In this document: positions 38,267 to 46,397 of the stretch, piece by piece
Numbering within the stretch: the stretch's first letter is position 1
Layout: every line of letters starts with the position of its first letter
DNA from: Candidatus Melainabacteria bacterium
Lineage (GTDB): Bacteria > Cyanobacteriota > Vampirovibrionia > 2-02-FULL-35-15
Assembly (NCBI GenBank): GCA_023250155.1
Contig: JAHFBG010000001.1
Location: 123,121 to 187,120 of the forward strand
Length of the DNA stretch: 64,000 bases
Direction: 5' to 3'
The notes under the pieces: generated by a model
Seen by the model: only the letters and a program-made list of their open reading frames with translations
Databases searched by the model: none
Told to the model about the DNA's origin: nothing
Translations under genes and position numbers: made by a program

Positions 38267-38586
38267 TTATAAATCACCTCATCTTATTATTGTAAGATAT
38301 TTTAAACTATATTGATACTTATTTGTGTTTTGCCGTTCTAATTATATTTAAATTTTAGTAGTAGTAGAGAGGTTTATAAGTTGTAAGAAATTTAACTTGT
38401 AGAGGTAAATTATCTATTATGGTTGTAAAGAAGCTGTAAGTTGATTCGCACACCTTTGACATGTATGGCTTTATTTGAGCAAATATATTCTTTCTGTGGA
38501 TAGTTGCATTGTTTTATTTGACAGCTTGTTGGAAAAATTAGATAGGTTATTACTTACCTTGCTTAACATATAAAAGTAATGTTAAT
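38267..38586. other. AT-rich intergenic region upstream of dnaN
   Basis: No gene is seen. It lies between divergent dnaN and lpdA. TGTGGATAG (about 38496-38504) differs from a DnaA box by one base. TTGACA at 38518-38523 could be a -35 for lpdA, but only GATAGG lies 17 nt later. The cyanobacterial origin is near dnaN in some species; one box is not enough to claim it here. Confidence 0.4.
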
Positions 38587-38670
38587 GTACTTGCATAGAA
38601 AGGATTTATCCGATTTATTCGATAAATCCGATCAATCGATAAGTAGGTAATAGTCGCGATCATTACCTAC
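38587..38670 (+). repeat. Dispersed arm-plus-hairpin element, copy 1
   Basis: The arm GTACTTGCATAGAAAGG is followed by ATTTATCCGATTTATTCG and ATAAATCCGATCAATCGAT, and then by a hairpin that is itself a 28-bp GTAGG-type palindrome with centre TCGCGA (38643-38670). The hairpin ends 12 nt before the lpdA ATG, in the lpdA orientation. Confidence 0.8.
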
Positions 38671-38682
38671 AAGATATAAAAA

Positions 38683-40086
38683 ATGAAACACATAGCAATA
38701 ATTGGTAGTGGACCTGGTGGGTATTATGCTGCATTACTTCTTAGCAAGTCTGGTTGTAAAGTAACTTTAATAGAAAAAGAAAACATAGGTGGGGCTTGTT
38801 TAAATGTAGGCTGTATACCGACAAAGACATTGCTTGATAATACAAGCTTATTTGAACATTTTCAATTTCTAGCAAATAAAAAAAAGATTTTTTCAGGTGA
38901 GGACATAAAAATAGATACGGAGGCTCTTAAACTATTTCAAGTTGAGGTAATGAATCAATTACGACAAGGACTAGAAAAACTGTTTAAAGCAAAAAAAATT
39001 GAACTTGTTTATGGTACTGCTAGTTTCTTGTCAAAAAATAAACTTAGAGTGACTCATAGTATAGAAGGAAATAGTTTTACAGATATAGAAGCAGATGAAG
39101 TTATTATTGCTACAGGATCGAAGCCAAAAAATATACCAAGTTTTAATTTGGATGGAAAACTAATAGTTTCAAGTGACAATGTCTGGAATATACCTAGTGT
39201 TCCTGAGAAATTATTAATTATAGGTTCTGGTCCTATTGGAATTGAGTTTGCAAGAGTATTTCATGTCCTGGGTTCTAAAGTTACTATTAGTGAAATTAAA
39301 GAATCACTTTGTCCGATTTTAGATCTTGAAATATCTGAAAACCTTTCTAGAAGTCTCAAGCGAAGAAGTATTGAATTAAAAATAAATAGAGCTACTAAGT
39401 TCTTGGAAAAAAAAGATGACTCAGTAAAAGTAGAGTTTATAAGTACAACTGATAGTGAAAGAGAAATAAGAGGCTATGATCAAGTTTTAATAGCAGTGGG
39501 TAGAAAACCAAATACTGAAAACCTCTCTCTTGAAAATGCCGATATTGAGCTTGAAGCTAGTGGATTTATAAAGGTCAATAAACATTTGCAAACAAACATA
39601 CCAAACATATGGGCAATAGGGGATGTGACGAACTACCCACAATTAGCTCATACAGCTAGTTTCCAGGCACGTATTGTAGCAAAGAACATTATGGGAAACC
39701 TGCAAGAGTTTGATGGAAGATTTATACCAGGGTGTATTTTTGGATATCCAGAGGTGGCATTTATTGGTCTTACTGAAGAAGAAGCTAAAGAAAAAAGTTT
39801 AAATTATAAGGTTGGAAAATCCTTATATTTAGCCAGTGGTAAAGCCAAAGCAAGTGGGCTTACAGAAGGCATAGCTAAAATCATAATGGATACAAATACA
39901 AAAAAAATATTAGGTGCACATATTATAGGAGCTGAGGCATCTAGTCTAATTCATGAAATGGTAGTAGCCATGCAAAATGATTTAACTGTAGAACAATTAA
40001 CCAACTCAATTCATGCACATCCTACTTATTCAGAAGTTTTGCTTGAGGCCCTTGAAAATACTATTGGTGAGGCAGCGCATGTGTAG
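38683..40086 (+). CDS. lpdA: Dihydrolipoamide dehydrogenase (E3)
   Basis: A flavoprotein disulfide reductase of 467 residues. It has the N-terminal FAD loop GSGPGGYYAA, the redox pair CLNVGC at about 41-46, an NAD loop GSGPIGIEFARV and the second FAD motif WAIGDV. The C-terminal dimer domain has the active-site HAHPTYSE. It reoxidises lipoamide in pyruvate or 2-oxoacid dehydrogenase or the glycine cleavage system; E1/E2 genes are not in the window. Copy 1 of the dispersed hairpin element lies just upstream. Confidence 0.95.
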   Translation: MKHIAIIGSGPGGYYAALLLSKSGCKVTLIEKENIGGACLNVGCIPTKTLLDNTSLFEHFQFLANKKKIFSGEDIKIDTEALKLFQVEVMNQLRQGLEKLFKAKKIELVYGTASFLSKNKLRVTHSIEGNSFTDIEADEVIIATGSKPKNIPSFNLDGKLIVSSDNVWNIPSVPEKLLIIGSGPIGIEFARVFHVLGSKVTISEIKESLCPILDLEISENLSRSLKRRSIELKINRATKFLEKKDDSVKVEFISTTDSEREIRGYDQVLIAVGRKPNTENLSLENADIELEASGFIKVNKHLQTNIPNIWAIGDVTNYPQLAHTASFQARIVAKNIMGNLQEFDGRFIPGCIFGYPEVAFIGLTEEEAKEKSLNYKVGKSLYLASGKAKASGLTEGIAKIIMDTNTKKILGAHIIGAEASSLIHEMVVAMQNDLTVEQLTNSIHAHPTYSEVLLEALENTIGEAAHV

Positions 40087-40099
40087 TATACAGTAGTTA

Positions 40100-41404
40100 C
40101 TATTCCAACACCCTAATCAAGTTCTCTACCTGTTTAATTGAATTTGCTTTTTTTAATTCAGTAATTGCATTTTGAATTTTTTCTTCTTTGACTTTATGTG
40201 TAAGCATGGTTATGGATGCTGTATCATCGTGATTTATACCACGCTGTGTAAATGCATTTATACTAACATCATGACTTCCAAATATAGTTCCTATCTGTCC
40301 TACTACACCAGGTTTATCTTCTGTTTTAAGTCTTAAGAAATAACAATTCACGGTATCTTTCATAGGTTTAATTTTTGCATATTCTGTATGATGACAAACA
40401 AACTGTGGGTGAGGTTCACGTGAATATGAAAGCTGTGCAGCAAGTAGATTTAAATCTCCTATTACTGAGCTTGTGGTAGGAGACTGTCCTGCACCACGTC
40501 CTATTAATGTAAGTTCTCCTACTAAATCACCTTCTACCAAGACACCATTGTTTACACCAAGCACAGATGCAAGAGGGTTTGTTTGTTTTATAAATGCAGG
40601 ATGAACCCTAACATCTATTTTTCCATCGTCTTCTTTTTTAGAAAGTGCAATTAGTTTTAATCTATACCCAAGTTCTTCAGCGGTTAGAATATCTAACAAT
40701 GTAATTTTTTCAATTCCCTCTGTGTAAACCTCATTTATTTTAATTCTTTCATGAAATGCAATACTGCTTAAAATAGCTATCTTATAAGCTGCATCCTTTC
40801 CTGATACATCGCTTGTAGGATCAGGCTCAGCATAACCAAGTTTCTGTGCTTCATTTAAGCAATCATTAAAATTAAGATTCTTGCTTAGCATTTCAGTGAG
40901 AATATAGTTTGTAGTGCCATTCATTATTCCCATAATCTTAGAAAACTTATTTGCATTTAAAGTTTGTTTTAAGGTATTTATTATAGGTATTCCACCGCAA
41001 ACACTTGCTTCAAACTGTATTTGAACATTGTTCTCACGAGCAAGATCGAAAAGTTCAGGACCATAGGTAGCAATGAGATCTTTGTTTGCAGTAACAATGT
41101 GTTTTTTATTTTTAATAGCAAGTGTTACAAGATCACGTGCTGGATTCAATCCACCTAATGCTTCTACAATAATTTGAATCTCAGGATCAGTTACGATTTC
41201 AGTTAGGTTTGTCGTCGTCTGTAGGGAACAGTCGCGACTGTTCCCTACAGAATCACCCCAATCCCTTTTTTTATTTAAACCCTTAACCCCAATTTTTTTT
41301 ATTTTAATTAAAGGGTGATTTAATAATGACTTAATAATTCCAGAACCAACTACTCCAGCCCCTAAAAGACCGATTTGAATTGTTTTTTGCTTTGTTAAAA
41401 CCAT
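40100..41404 (-). CDS. hom: Homoserine dehydrogenase with a palindromic insertion
   Basis: The enzyme reduces aspartate semialdehyde to homoserine for threonine and methionine. It has an N-terminal NAD(P) loop (GLLGAGVVGSG), the catalytic region (GIMNGTTNYIL; GYAEPDPTSDVSGKDAAYK) and a C-terminal ACT domain (about 350-430) for threonine feedback. Between residues about 48 and 62 the sequence SVGNSRDCSLQ has no place in the family; it is encoded by a 34-bp perfect palindrome. As it lies in a variable loop, the enzyme may still work. Confidence 0.92.
   Translation of the reverse strand: MVLTKQKTIQIGLLGAGVVGSGIIKSLLNHPLIKIKKIGVKGLNKKRDWGDSVGNSRDCSLQTTTNLTEIVTDPEIQIIVEALGGLNPARDLVTLAIKNKKHIVTANKDLIATYGPELFDLARENNVQIQFEASVCGGIPIINTLKQTLNANKFSKIMGIMNGTTNYILTEMLSKNLNFNDCLNEAQKLGYAEPDPTSDVSGKDAAYKIAILSSIAFHERIKINEVYTEGIEKITLLDILTAEELGYRLKLIALSKKEDDGKIDVRVHPAFIKQTNPLASVLGVNNGVLVEGDLVGELTLIGRGAGQSPTTSSVIGDLNLLAAQLSYSREPHPQFVCHHTEYAKIKPMKDTVNCYFLRLKTEDKPGVVGQIGTIFGSHDVSINAFTQRGINHDDTASITMLTHKVKEEKIQNAITELKKANSIKQVENLIRVLE
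41218..41251. repeat. GTAGG-type palindrome with TCGCGA centre inside hom
   Basis: The 28-bp core (41221-41248) has arms GTAGGGAACAG and CTGTTCCCTAC around TCGCGA. The palindrome extends to 34 bp. The core is identical to that at 45788-45815. It is translated in frame in hom. Confidence 0.92.
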
Positions 41405-41439
41405 AGGAATAATTTTAACCCAGGTTAAGGAAAAGAGCT

Positions 41440-42183
41440 ATGGTATCATTACCTTCTAAATTAAAAATTAAAATTATGATAAATGGAACAAATCCAATTG
41501 TAGGTTTTGCTAAGAGTAGTTATAGCAGATTTGAAAAACTGCCAGTAGAAAAGCTTTGTGATGGCCATCCTTTGGAATGGATTGATTTTAAAATTGAAAA
41601 AGATGATCATACTCATGAGACTGCAAGTGTATATAGTAAGGTTACAAGTAGAGGACATATGGTAGTATGCGGAGAACCAGCTACTGCTGGTCAAAATGAA
41701 GTAATGAATGATGATAGTACCCTGCTTCAGGAAGTTGTTGTCTTTAATTTACCGATGCAGTTTTCTACTCTTAATTGGTTGCTTGATAATCTTGAAGAAG
41801 AGAAATCTGTATTAGAATGTAGGATAAAAGAAAAATTTGTAGATGCAACAAAAGCAGTCCTGAAAAGCTTAATAAGAAAAGACTTTAATGAAAGAAATGA
41901 AGTAGAAAACTCTTTGCACTCGCTAGGTATAAGGGTTACAAGAAATATAAATAAAATATCACCCAGATCTATTAATATTGGTAAAAAAGACATTTTAGAA
42001 TTACATAAAATTCTTACACAGCCGATAAAAGTCACTACAGTCGATGCTTTCATAAATAGACTTAAAGAATGTGGCATAAAAACTGAACCTAGAAAATTAC
42101 AAGTTCACCTTGGTGCAAATGCCAACTTTTTTTCTTTAATTAAAGAAAAGGAAAAGAACAAAAGTAAATCTCTAGTTTTCTAA
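41440..42183 (+). CDS. Hypothetical protein, 247 residues
   Basis: Not recognised. The N-terminal about 110 residues look beta-rich and could be a small ligand-binding domain; residues about 125-245 are charged and mainly helical. There is no signal or membrane segment. AAGGA lies about 9 nt before the ATG. It is divergent from hom (35 nt) and its last 12 nt overlap the convergent ruvB end. Confidence 0.6.
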   Translation: MVSLPSKLKIKIMINGTNPIVGFAKSSYSRFEKLPVEKLCDGHPLEWIDFKIEKDDHTHETASVYSKVTSRGHMVVCGEPATAGQNEVMNDDSTLLQEVVVFNLPMQFSTLNWLLDNLEEEKSVLECRIKEKFVDATKAVLKSLIRKDFNERNEVENSLHSLGIRVTRNINKISPRSINIGKKDILELHKILTQPIKVTTVDAFINRLKECGIKTEPRKLQVHLGANANFFSLIKEKEKNKSKSLVF

Positions 42184-43269
42184 CCCTAGCTTTAATTGAT
42201 CATTAGTGTTTTTGTTTTTCTCAATATTTAAATGTTTATAAGCTAAATCAGTTACCATTCTCCCTCGAGAAGTTCTTGTTAAAAATCCTGCCTGAAGTAA
42301 ATAAGGCTCGTAACAATCTTCCACTGTTTGTTTTTCTTCACCAAGTGTGGCTGCAATAGCCTCTATTCCTACAGGACCACCACTATAACTTTCAATAATT
42401 GTTCTAAGCAATTGTTTGTCACTTTCTTCAAGCCCATGCAGATCTACTTTAAATAATTCAAGAGCAGAAATTGCATCTTCCTTTTTTGTGATATTTATAT
42501 TTTCATGTTGTGAATAGTCCCTAACAAGTCTGGTTAGTCTATTTGCAATTCTTGGTGTACCACGAGACCTTCTTGCTATTTCTAAAGCAGCTTCATCTGA
42601 AATTTCAAACTTTAATATCTTACTTGTATTTTTAATAATAATGATTAGCTCATCATGGCTATAAAATTCCATTTTATATATATGTGTAAATCTGTCTCTT
42701 AGCGGGCTTGATAAAGATCCTAGTCTTGTTGTAGCACCTACTAAGATAAAACGGTTTATGGGTAGTCTTGTTACTCTTGCTGCCTGGGATTTTCCTACTG
42801 ATATATCTAGAACAAAATCTTCCATTGCTGAATACAGAAGCTCTTCTGTGACTTTGTTTAATCTGTGAATTTCATCTATGAATAAAACATCCCCAACATT
42901 TAATGACAGTAAAACACCAATAATATCTTTAGGCTGGGCAAGCGCAGGGGCACTGAAAACTTTTGCTTCTGTACCAAGTTCACGAGATATGATAATGGCA
43001 CAACTTGTTTTACCAAGACCTGGTGCACCATACAATAAAAAATGTCCTGTACTTGTTAAATCACCTCTTTTTTTTGCAGCACCTATGCAGACTTTAAGCA
43101 ATTCTTTTAATCTTGGTTGTCCTATGTACTGCTCCAAGGTTTGAGGTCTCAGTGAAGGTTCAAATTGTTGGTCTAAAATAGTTTGCTCTGATTTGAGCGT
43201 GGTGTTATTTGATTTGTTATTGTCTTTTTTAGGCTTATCTTCTGCATTAAATGTAGAAATTATTGTCAT
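42172..43269 (-). CDS. ruvB: Holliday junction branch migration ATPase
   Basis: RuvB is the hexameric motor that drives RuvA-bound junctions. It has an AAA+ domain with LLYGAPGLGKTSCA (Walker A), LFIDEIHRL (Walker B), GATTRLGSLSSPLRDRF (sensor 1 and arginine finger) and RSRGTPRIANRLTRLVRD (sensor 2), then a winged helix (PYLLQAGFLTRTSRGR). At 365 residues it is slightly longer, owing to an N-terminal Asn/Lys-rich stretch. ruvA and ruvC are not in the window. Confidence 0.96.
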   Translation of the reverse strand: MTIISTFNAEDKPKKDNNKSNNTTLKSEQTILDQQFEPSLRPQTLEQYIGQPRLKELLKVCIGAAKKRGDLTSTGHFLLYGAPGLGKTSCAIIISRELGTEAKVFSAPALAQPKDIIGVLLSLNVGDVLFIDEIHRLNKVTEELLYSAMEDFVLDISVGKSQAARVTRLPINRFILVGATTRLGSLSSPLRDRFTHIYKMEFYSHDELIIIIKNTSKILKFEISDEAALEIARRSRGTPRIANRLTRLVRDYSQHENINITKKEDAISALELFKVDLHGLEESDKQLLRTIIESYSGGPVGIEAIAATLGEEKQTVEDCYEPYLLQAGFLTRTSRGRMVTDLAYKHLNIEKNKNTNDQLKLGLEN

Positions 43270-43294
43270 GGTAACAATGTTAACATATCCTTAT

Positions 43295-44479
43295 TTATAT
43301 CTTCATAGCAATAACTTTATCTTGTGAGATTCTACTTGTTATTTCAATAAATGTAGTAGCTGCTAAAGTCTCAGACTGGGAAATTATTAAAGGTGCTCCC
43401 ATTTGCAAAGCCATTAAACATGCTTCTGGGGCAGGTGGAACTACACCCATAATTTCACACCCAATGTTTGATCGTATATCTGGTAATTTCATGGGATTTG
43501 AATATGATGTTTTATTGACAATAATAGAACCTAAAATCCCACCACTGACCCCCCACGATTTTAAAAGTTCTTTTGTTACTCTTGCTGATATTACAGAGCC
43601 TGGTTCTTTCTCTACAACAAGTCCTACAAAGCTGCAATGTTTCATTACTACACAAGAAGCAAGTGTTGGATAGCTTGGGAGATCAATAATGATGTAGTCA
43701 GCAAGTTGACCTAGTATTTTTATTATGGCAAGAGCATGGTCCTCACCTATGGGTTTAAAGTCAGAGACTTTTTGTGGACCAAATAAAACTCTTATGCCAA
43801 GAGGGGAGTTATAAAGTTTCATATTAATATCACGCATGGTGATTTCTTTTGGATCTAAATGGAGTAAATCCCTTATAGTTTCATTTGGAGATTGGTTAAG
43901 CTGTTGAGAGAATGTTCCATATGAAGGATGTAATTCTACTGCTATTACATTCTTCTTTTGTAATGCTAATGCTAATGCACAGTTTAATGCAACAGTTGTC
44001 GTCCCTACCCCTCCTTTTGCCCCGATAAAACTTAGCACCTTTGCAGAATTTTCATTTTCTTCTTTAGGTACAGTTGAAGTGCTTGGCTTTTCTTGTGGCT
44101 TTGCATCAGGATTTTCAAGTAGTGCTAGTACAGTATTTATAAATCTTGTTTCATCAAAATACCCCTTTACTAAATAACAACTAGCACCATCTTTGATTAG
44201 TCTTTCGCCAAGTCCCTCATCTCTTAGTTCTACTAAAAGCATTATTGGTATAGTGTTTGCTCTTTGACGTAATCTGGTATAGGTTTCATAGCCTTGTGAG
44301 TCAGGCAGATCAAGATCAAGAATTATTAAATCAACTCCACCTTTAGCTAAACGACTTATACTTGTCCATAAGTTTCCCATTATTTCGACAAGAGGTTTTT
44401 CTTCTAATTTATTTAAAACGCTTTTTAGTTGATTTGAGTGTTCAAGATCATCTTCAATCAGTAATATTTTTTTTGCCAT
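43295..44479 (-). CDS. Receiver-domain / CpaE-like ATPase fusion (second copy)
   Basis: Residues about 4-120 are a response-regulator receiver with phospho-acceptor Asp in LIILDLDLPDSQG and a conserved Lys in YLVKGY. Residues about 145-390 are a MinD/ParA-like ATPase with GAKGGVGTTTVALN, where the usual KT is TT as in CpaE, and DYIIIDLPS as Walker B. CpaE proteins localise pilus or Tad machinery at a pole. It is downstream of a similar gene (52 nt) and 25 nt upstream of ruvB. Confidence 0.85.
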   Translation of the reverse strand: MAKKILLIEDDLEHSNQLKSVLNKLEEKPLVEIMGNLWTSISRLAKGGVDLIILDLDLPDSQGYETYTRLRQRANTIPIMLLVELRDEGLGERLIKDGASCYLVKGYFDETRFINTVLALLENPDAKPQEKPSTSTVPKEENENSAKVLSFIGAKGGVGTTTVALNCALALALQKKNVIAVELHPSYGTFSQQLNQSPNETIRDLLHLDPKEITMRDINMKLYNSPLGIRVLFGPQKVSDFKPIGEDHALAIIKILGQLADYIIIDLPSYPTLASCVVMKHCSFVGLVVEKEPGSVISARVTKELLKSWGVSGGILGSIIVNKTSYSNPMKLPDIRSNIGCEIMGVVPPAPEACLMALQMGAPLIISQSETLAATTFIEITSRISQDKVIAMKI

Positions 44480-44487
44480 ATTTTATA

Positions 44488-44531
44488 TCCCAAATTATCA
44501 ATTTTCAATTCTTCACTCTCAATTTTTATTT
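44488..44531. repeat. Short heptamer tract between the two CpaE-like genes
   Basis: ATTATCA, ATTTTCA, ATTCTTC, ACTCTCA, ATTTTTA follow in 7-nt steps. It is the same word family as the tracts at 1597-1622 and 32655-32755, but short. Confidence 0.45.
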
Positions 44532-45767
44532 TTATCCCCAAGGAAACATTCCTTTTTTCTTTTCTTGCTTTACCTCTGTTTTACCACTTTCTTGTTTAAA
44601 ACTAACAAGATTAGAATCTGCAATCTTAGATGCGAAATTTTTATAAGCAATAGATAGTTTTGATTTTGGATCTACTTCTACTACAGACTTTCCATAGTTC
44701 GATGCTTTAACACTTAATTGCCAGTCATTTGGTAAAGCAAAATATGTTTGAGCATCAATTTTCTTTTGGGCCATTTTTGTATCTAGTATTCCTACATCTA
44801 AGTCTTCTCTGTTTATTATAAGTTTAATTTTATCTTCAGCCAAGCCAAATTCTTGCAGGGTCCCAATAAAAAACTTTGTATCCCTCATAGAAAGCAATTC
44901 AGTAGTACTCACAACAAATAATAAATCAGCTTGTTGAATTGCAAGCATGTTTAATTCGTCTAGTAATCCTGCTTTAGTGTCAATTAGAATATAATCATAT
45001 TCATAACTTACCATCTCAAAAAAATTCTTTACTAAAGCAGGATTAATATCATAGAAATCACTAGTTTTAAGTAAGCCACATATAACGCTTAAGTTGTCTC
45101 CAAGCTTTGTAGGAGCGCTTGAAAGGAATTGATGATCTATCTGTTCTCCTTGCTTACAGATATCTGCCAGGTTACATTTAGGAGTTAAGTTGAGTAATAT
45201 TGATATGTGATTTGCAAATCCAGCCCCGTCAATTAAAAGAACTTTTTTCTTTACTACATGAGCTAAGGTATATGCAAGATTTACAGCAATGCTACTAACT
45301 CCTGTTCCGCCCTTATAACTTGTAAGGGTTATTACCTTTGCTTTTTGTTTTGTGACAGTGGTTTCTTTTTCAAGTAAGGACCTATGTCTTTCAATAGAGA
45401 ATCTTATAGAATTGATTAATCTTGATGCATCAGCCTTACCTTTTACTAAATAATCCTGTGCGCCTTTTTGTACAGCATTCAATCCTACAGTTTCATCACT
45501 TAAACCAGTCATAACTATGATTGGTATTTTTGGAACTAGTGCATATAAGGTTTCAATAGTTTTAATCCCATGACTATCAGGCAAAGAAAGATCAAGTAAA
45601 ATAGCATCAAAGGTCTTAACCCCAATAAGCTTTGTAGCTTCAGATAAATTTTCAGCACGCGTGACTTCAAAATGCTGTCCTTCTGCTCCCTCCAGCATTT
45701 TTCTAACTAACATTGCATCCCCATCGTTGTCTTCAACGATAAGGACTTTTGTGAATGGTGTAGCCAT
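44532..45767 (-). CDS. Receiver-domain / CpaE-like ATPase fusion (first copy)
   Basis: It has the same layout as its neighbour: receiver (LLDLSLPDSHG as phosphorylation site, YLVKGKA) then a MinD/ParA-like ATPase (TSYKGGTGVSSIAVN, with the nucleotide-contacting KGG kept but VSS instead of KTT; YILIDTKAG). The frame is open upstream to 45881, but the ATG at 45767 has AAGGAAGG two nt before AATG, which decides the start and leaves the palindrome at 45787 in the leader. The tail is charged (EVKQEKKKGMFPWG). Confidence 0.85.
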   Translation of the reverse strand: MATPFTKVLIVEDNDGDAMLVRKMLEGAEGQHFEVTRAENLSEATKLIGVKTFDAILLDLSLPDSHGIKTIETLYALVPKIPIIVMTGLSDETVGLNAVQKGAQDYLVKGKADASRLINSIRFSIERHRSLLEKETTVTKQKAKVITLTSYKGGTGVSSIAVNLAYTLAHVVKKKVLLIDGAGFANHISILLNLTPKCNLADICKQGEQIDHQFLSSAPTKLGDNLSVICGLLKTSDFYDINPALVKNFFEMVSYEYDYILIDTKAGLLDELNMLAIQQADLLFVVSTTELLSMRDTKFFIGTLQEFGLAEDKIKLIINREDLDVGILDTKMAQKKIDAQTYFALPNDWQLSVKASNYGKSVVEVDPKSKLSIAYKNFASKIADSNLVSFKQESGKTEVKQEKKKGMFPWG

Positions 45768-45786
45768 TTCCTTCCTTAAATTATTC

Positions 45787-45816
45787 CGTAGGGAACAGTC
45801 GCGACTGTTCCCTACG
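45787..45816. repeat. GTAGG-type palindrome with TCGCGA centre upstream of the CpaE-like gene
   Basis: A 30-bp perfect palindrome whose 28-bp core (45788-45815) is identical to the core in hom. It lies 20 nt before the chosen start codon. Confidence 0.92.
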
Positions 45817-45825
45817 AACGTGATC

Positions 45826-45842
45826 TCTGTCAAATTGACAGA
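45826..45842. promoter_or_regulatory. TCTGTCAA-n-TTGACAGA palindrome
   Basis: A perfect 17-bp palindrome with one central base, about 60 nt upstream of the CpaE-like start. It could be an operator; one half contains TTGACA. Confidence 0.4.
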
Positions 45843-45940
45843 ATCTTCTAATAACTTACCCAGTATAGGATGCATTTTCAACTAATACTAGTAAATTTTG
45901 TTTAAGTAGATTATCTGAAATAGATGTGTTTATAGGGATG

Positions 45941-46387
45941 TTACTGAGCGTTTTTAGGTGGAAGTTTAACAATAGTAAACCAAAAATCTTCAATTGTAGA
46001 AACTACCTCTTGAAATTGATTTAAATCAATAGGTTTAGAAACAAAACAATTAGCATGAAGATTATAACTTCTAAGAATATCCTCTTCTTTTTTTGAGGTT
46101 GTAAGAACTACTACAGGTATGTGCCTTGTTAATTCATTTGATTTAATCTCATTTAAAATTTCTTGGCCACTTTTTTTAGGCAGATTCAAATCTAGAAGAA
46201 TTACATCTGGTGTAGTTGCTTCAGAATACTTGCCTTTTTTAGACAAGTATTCAATGGCTTCATCCCCATCTTGTATAACTGTAAGATTGTTCATTATCTT
46301 ACTTTTGCTTAAAGTTTTTTTTGTTAGTGTTATGTCACCTATATTGTCTTCAATAAGTAAAATATCAATTTGTTTACCTGTTTCCAT
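45941..46387 (-). CDS. Rcp1-like single-domain response regulator
   Basis: A stand-alone CheY-like receiver of the kind paired with cyanobacterial phytochromes: LLIEDNIGDITLTKK at the start, phospho-acceptor Asp in VILLDLNLPKKSG, Thr in VVLTTSK and Lys in CFVSKPIDLNQF. A Met two codons upstream (46393) has the AAGGA touching it, whereas the Met at 46387 has it 6 nt away, so the latter start is preferred. It follows the histidine kinase by 10 nt and is surely its partner. Confidence 0.9.
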   Translation of the reverse strand: METGKQIDILLIEDNIGDITLTKKTLSKSKIMNNLTVIQDGDEAIEYLSKKGKYSEATTPDVILLDLNLPKKSGQEILNEIKSNELTRHIPVVVLTTSKKEEDILRSYNLHANCFVSKPIDLNQFQEVVSTIEDFWFTIVKLPPKNAQ

Positions 46388-46397
46388 CTGCATTCCT

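Noticed and set aside
38267..38586. Possible replication origin next to dnaN
   Set aside because: Origins lie near dnaN in some cyanobacteria, but only one DnaA-box-like site with a mismatch is seen here and no cluster. GC skew of the full chromosome would be needed.
45787..45816. Palindrome as a rho-independent terminator
   Set aside because: No T-run follows on either strand, and other copies of the family lie inside coding sequence.
45768..45881. N-terminal extension of the CpaE-like protein, with the palindrome translated
   Set aside because: AAGGAAGG directly before the ATG at 45767 and the normal receiver start (MATPFTKVLIVEDN) make the shorter form more likely.
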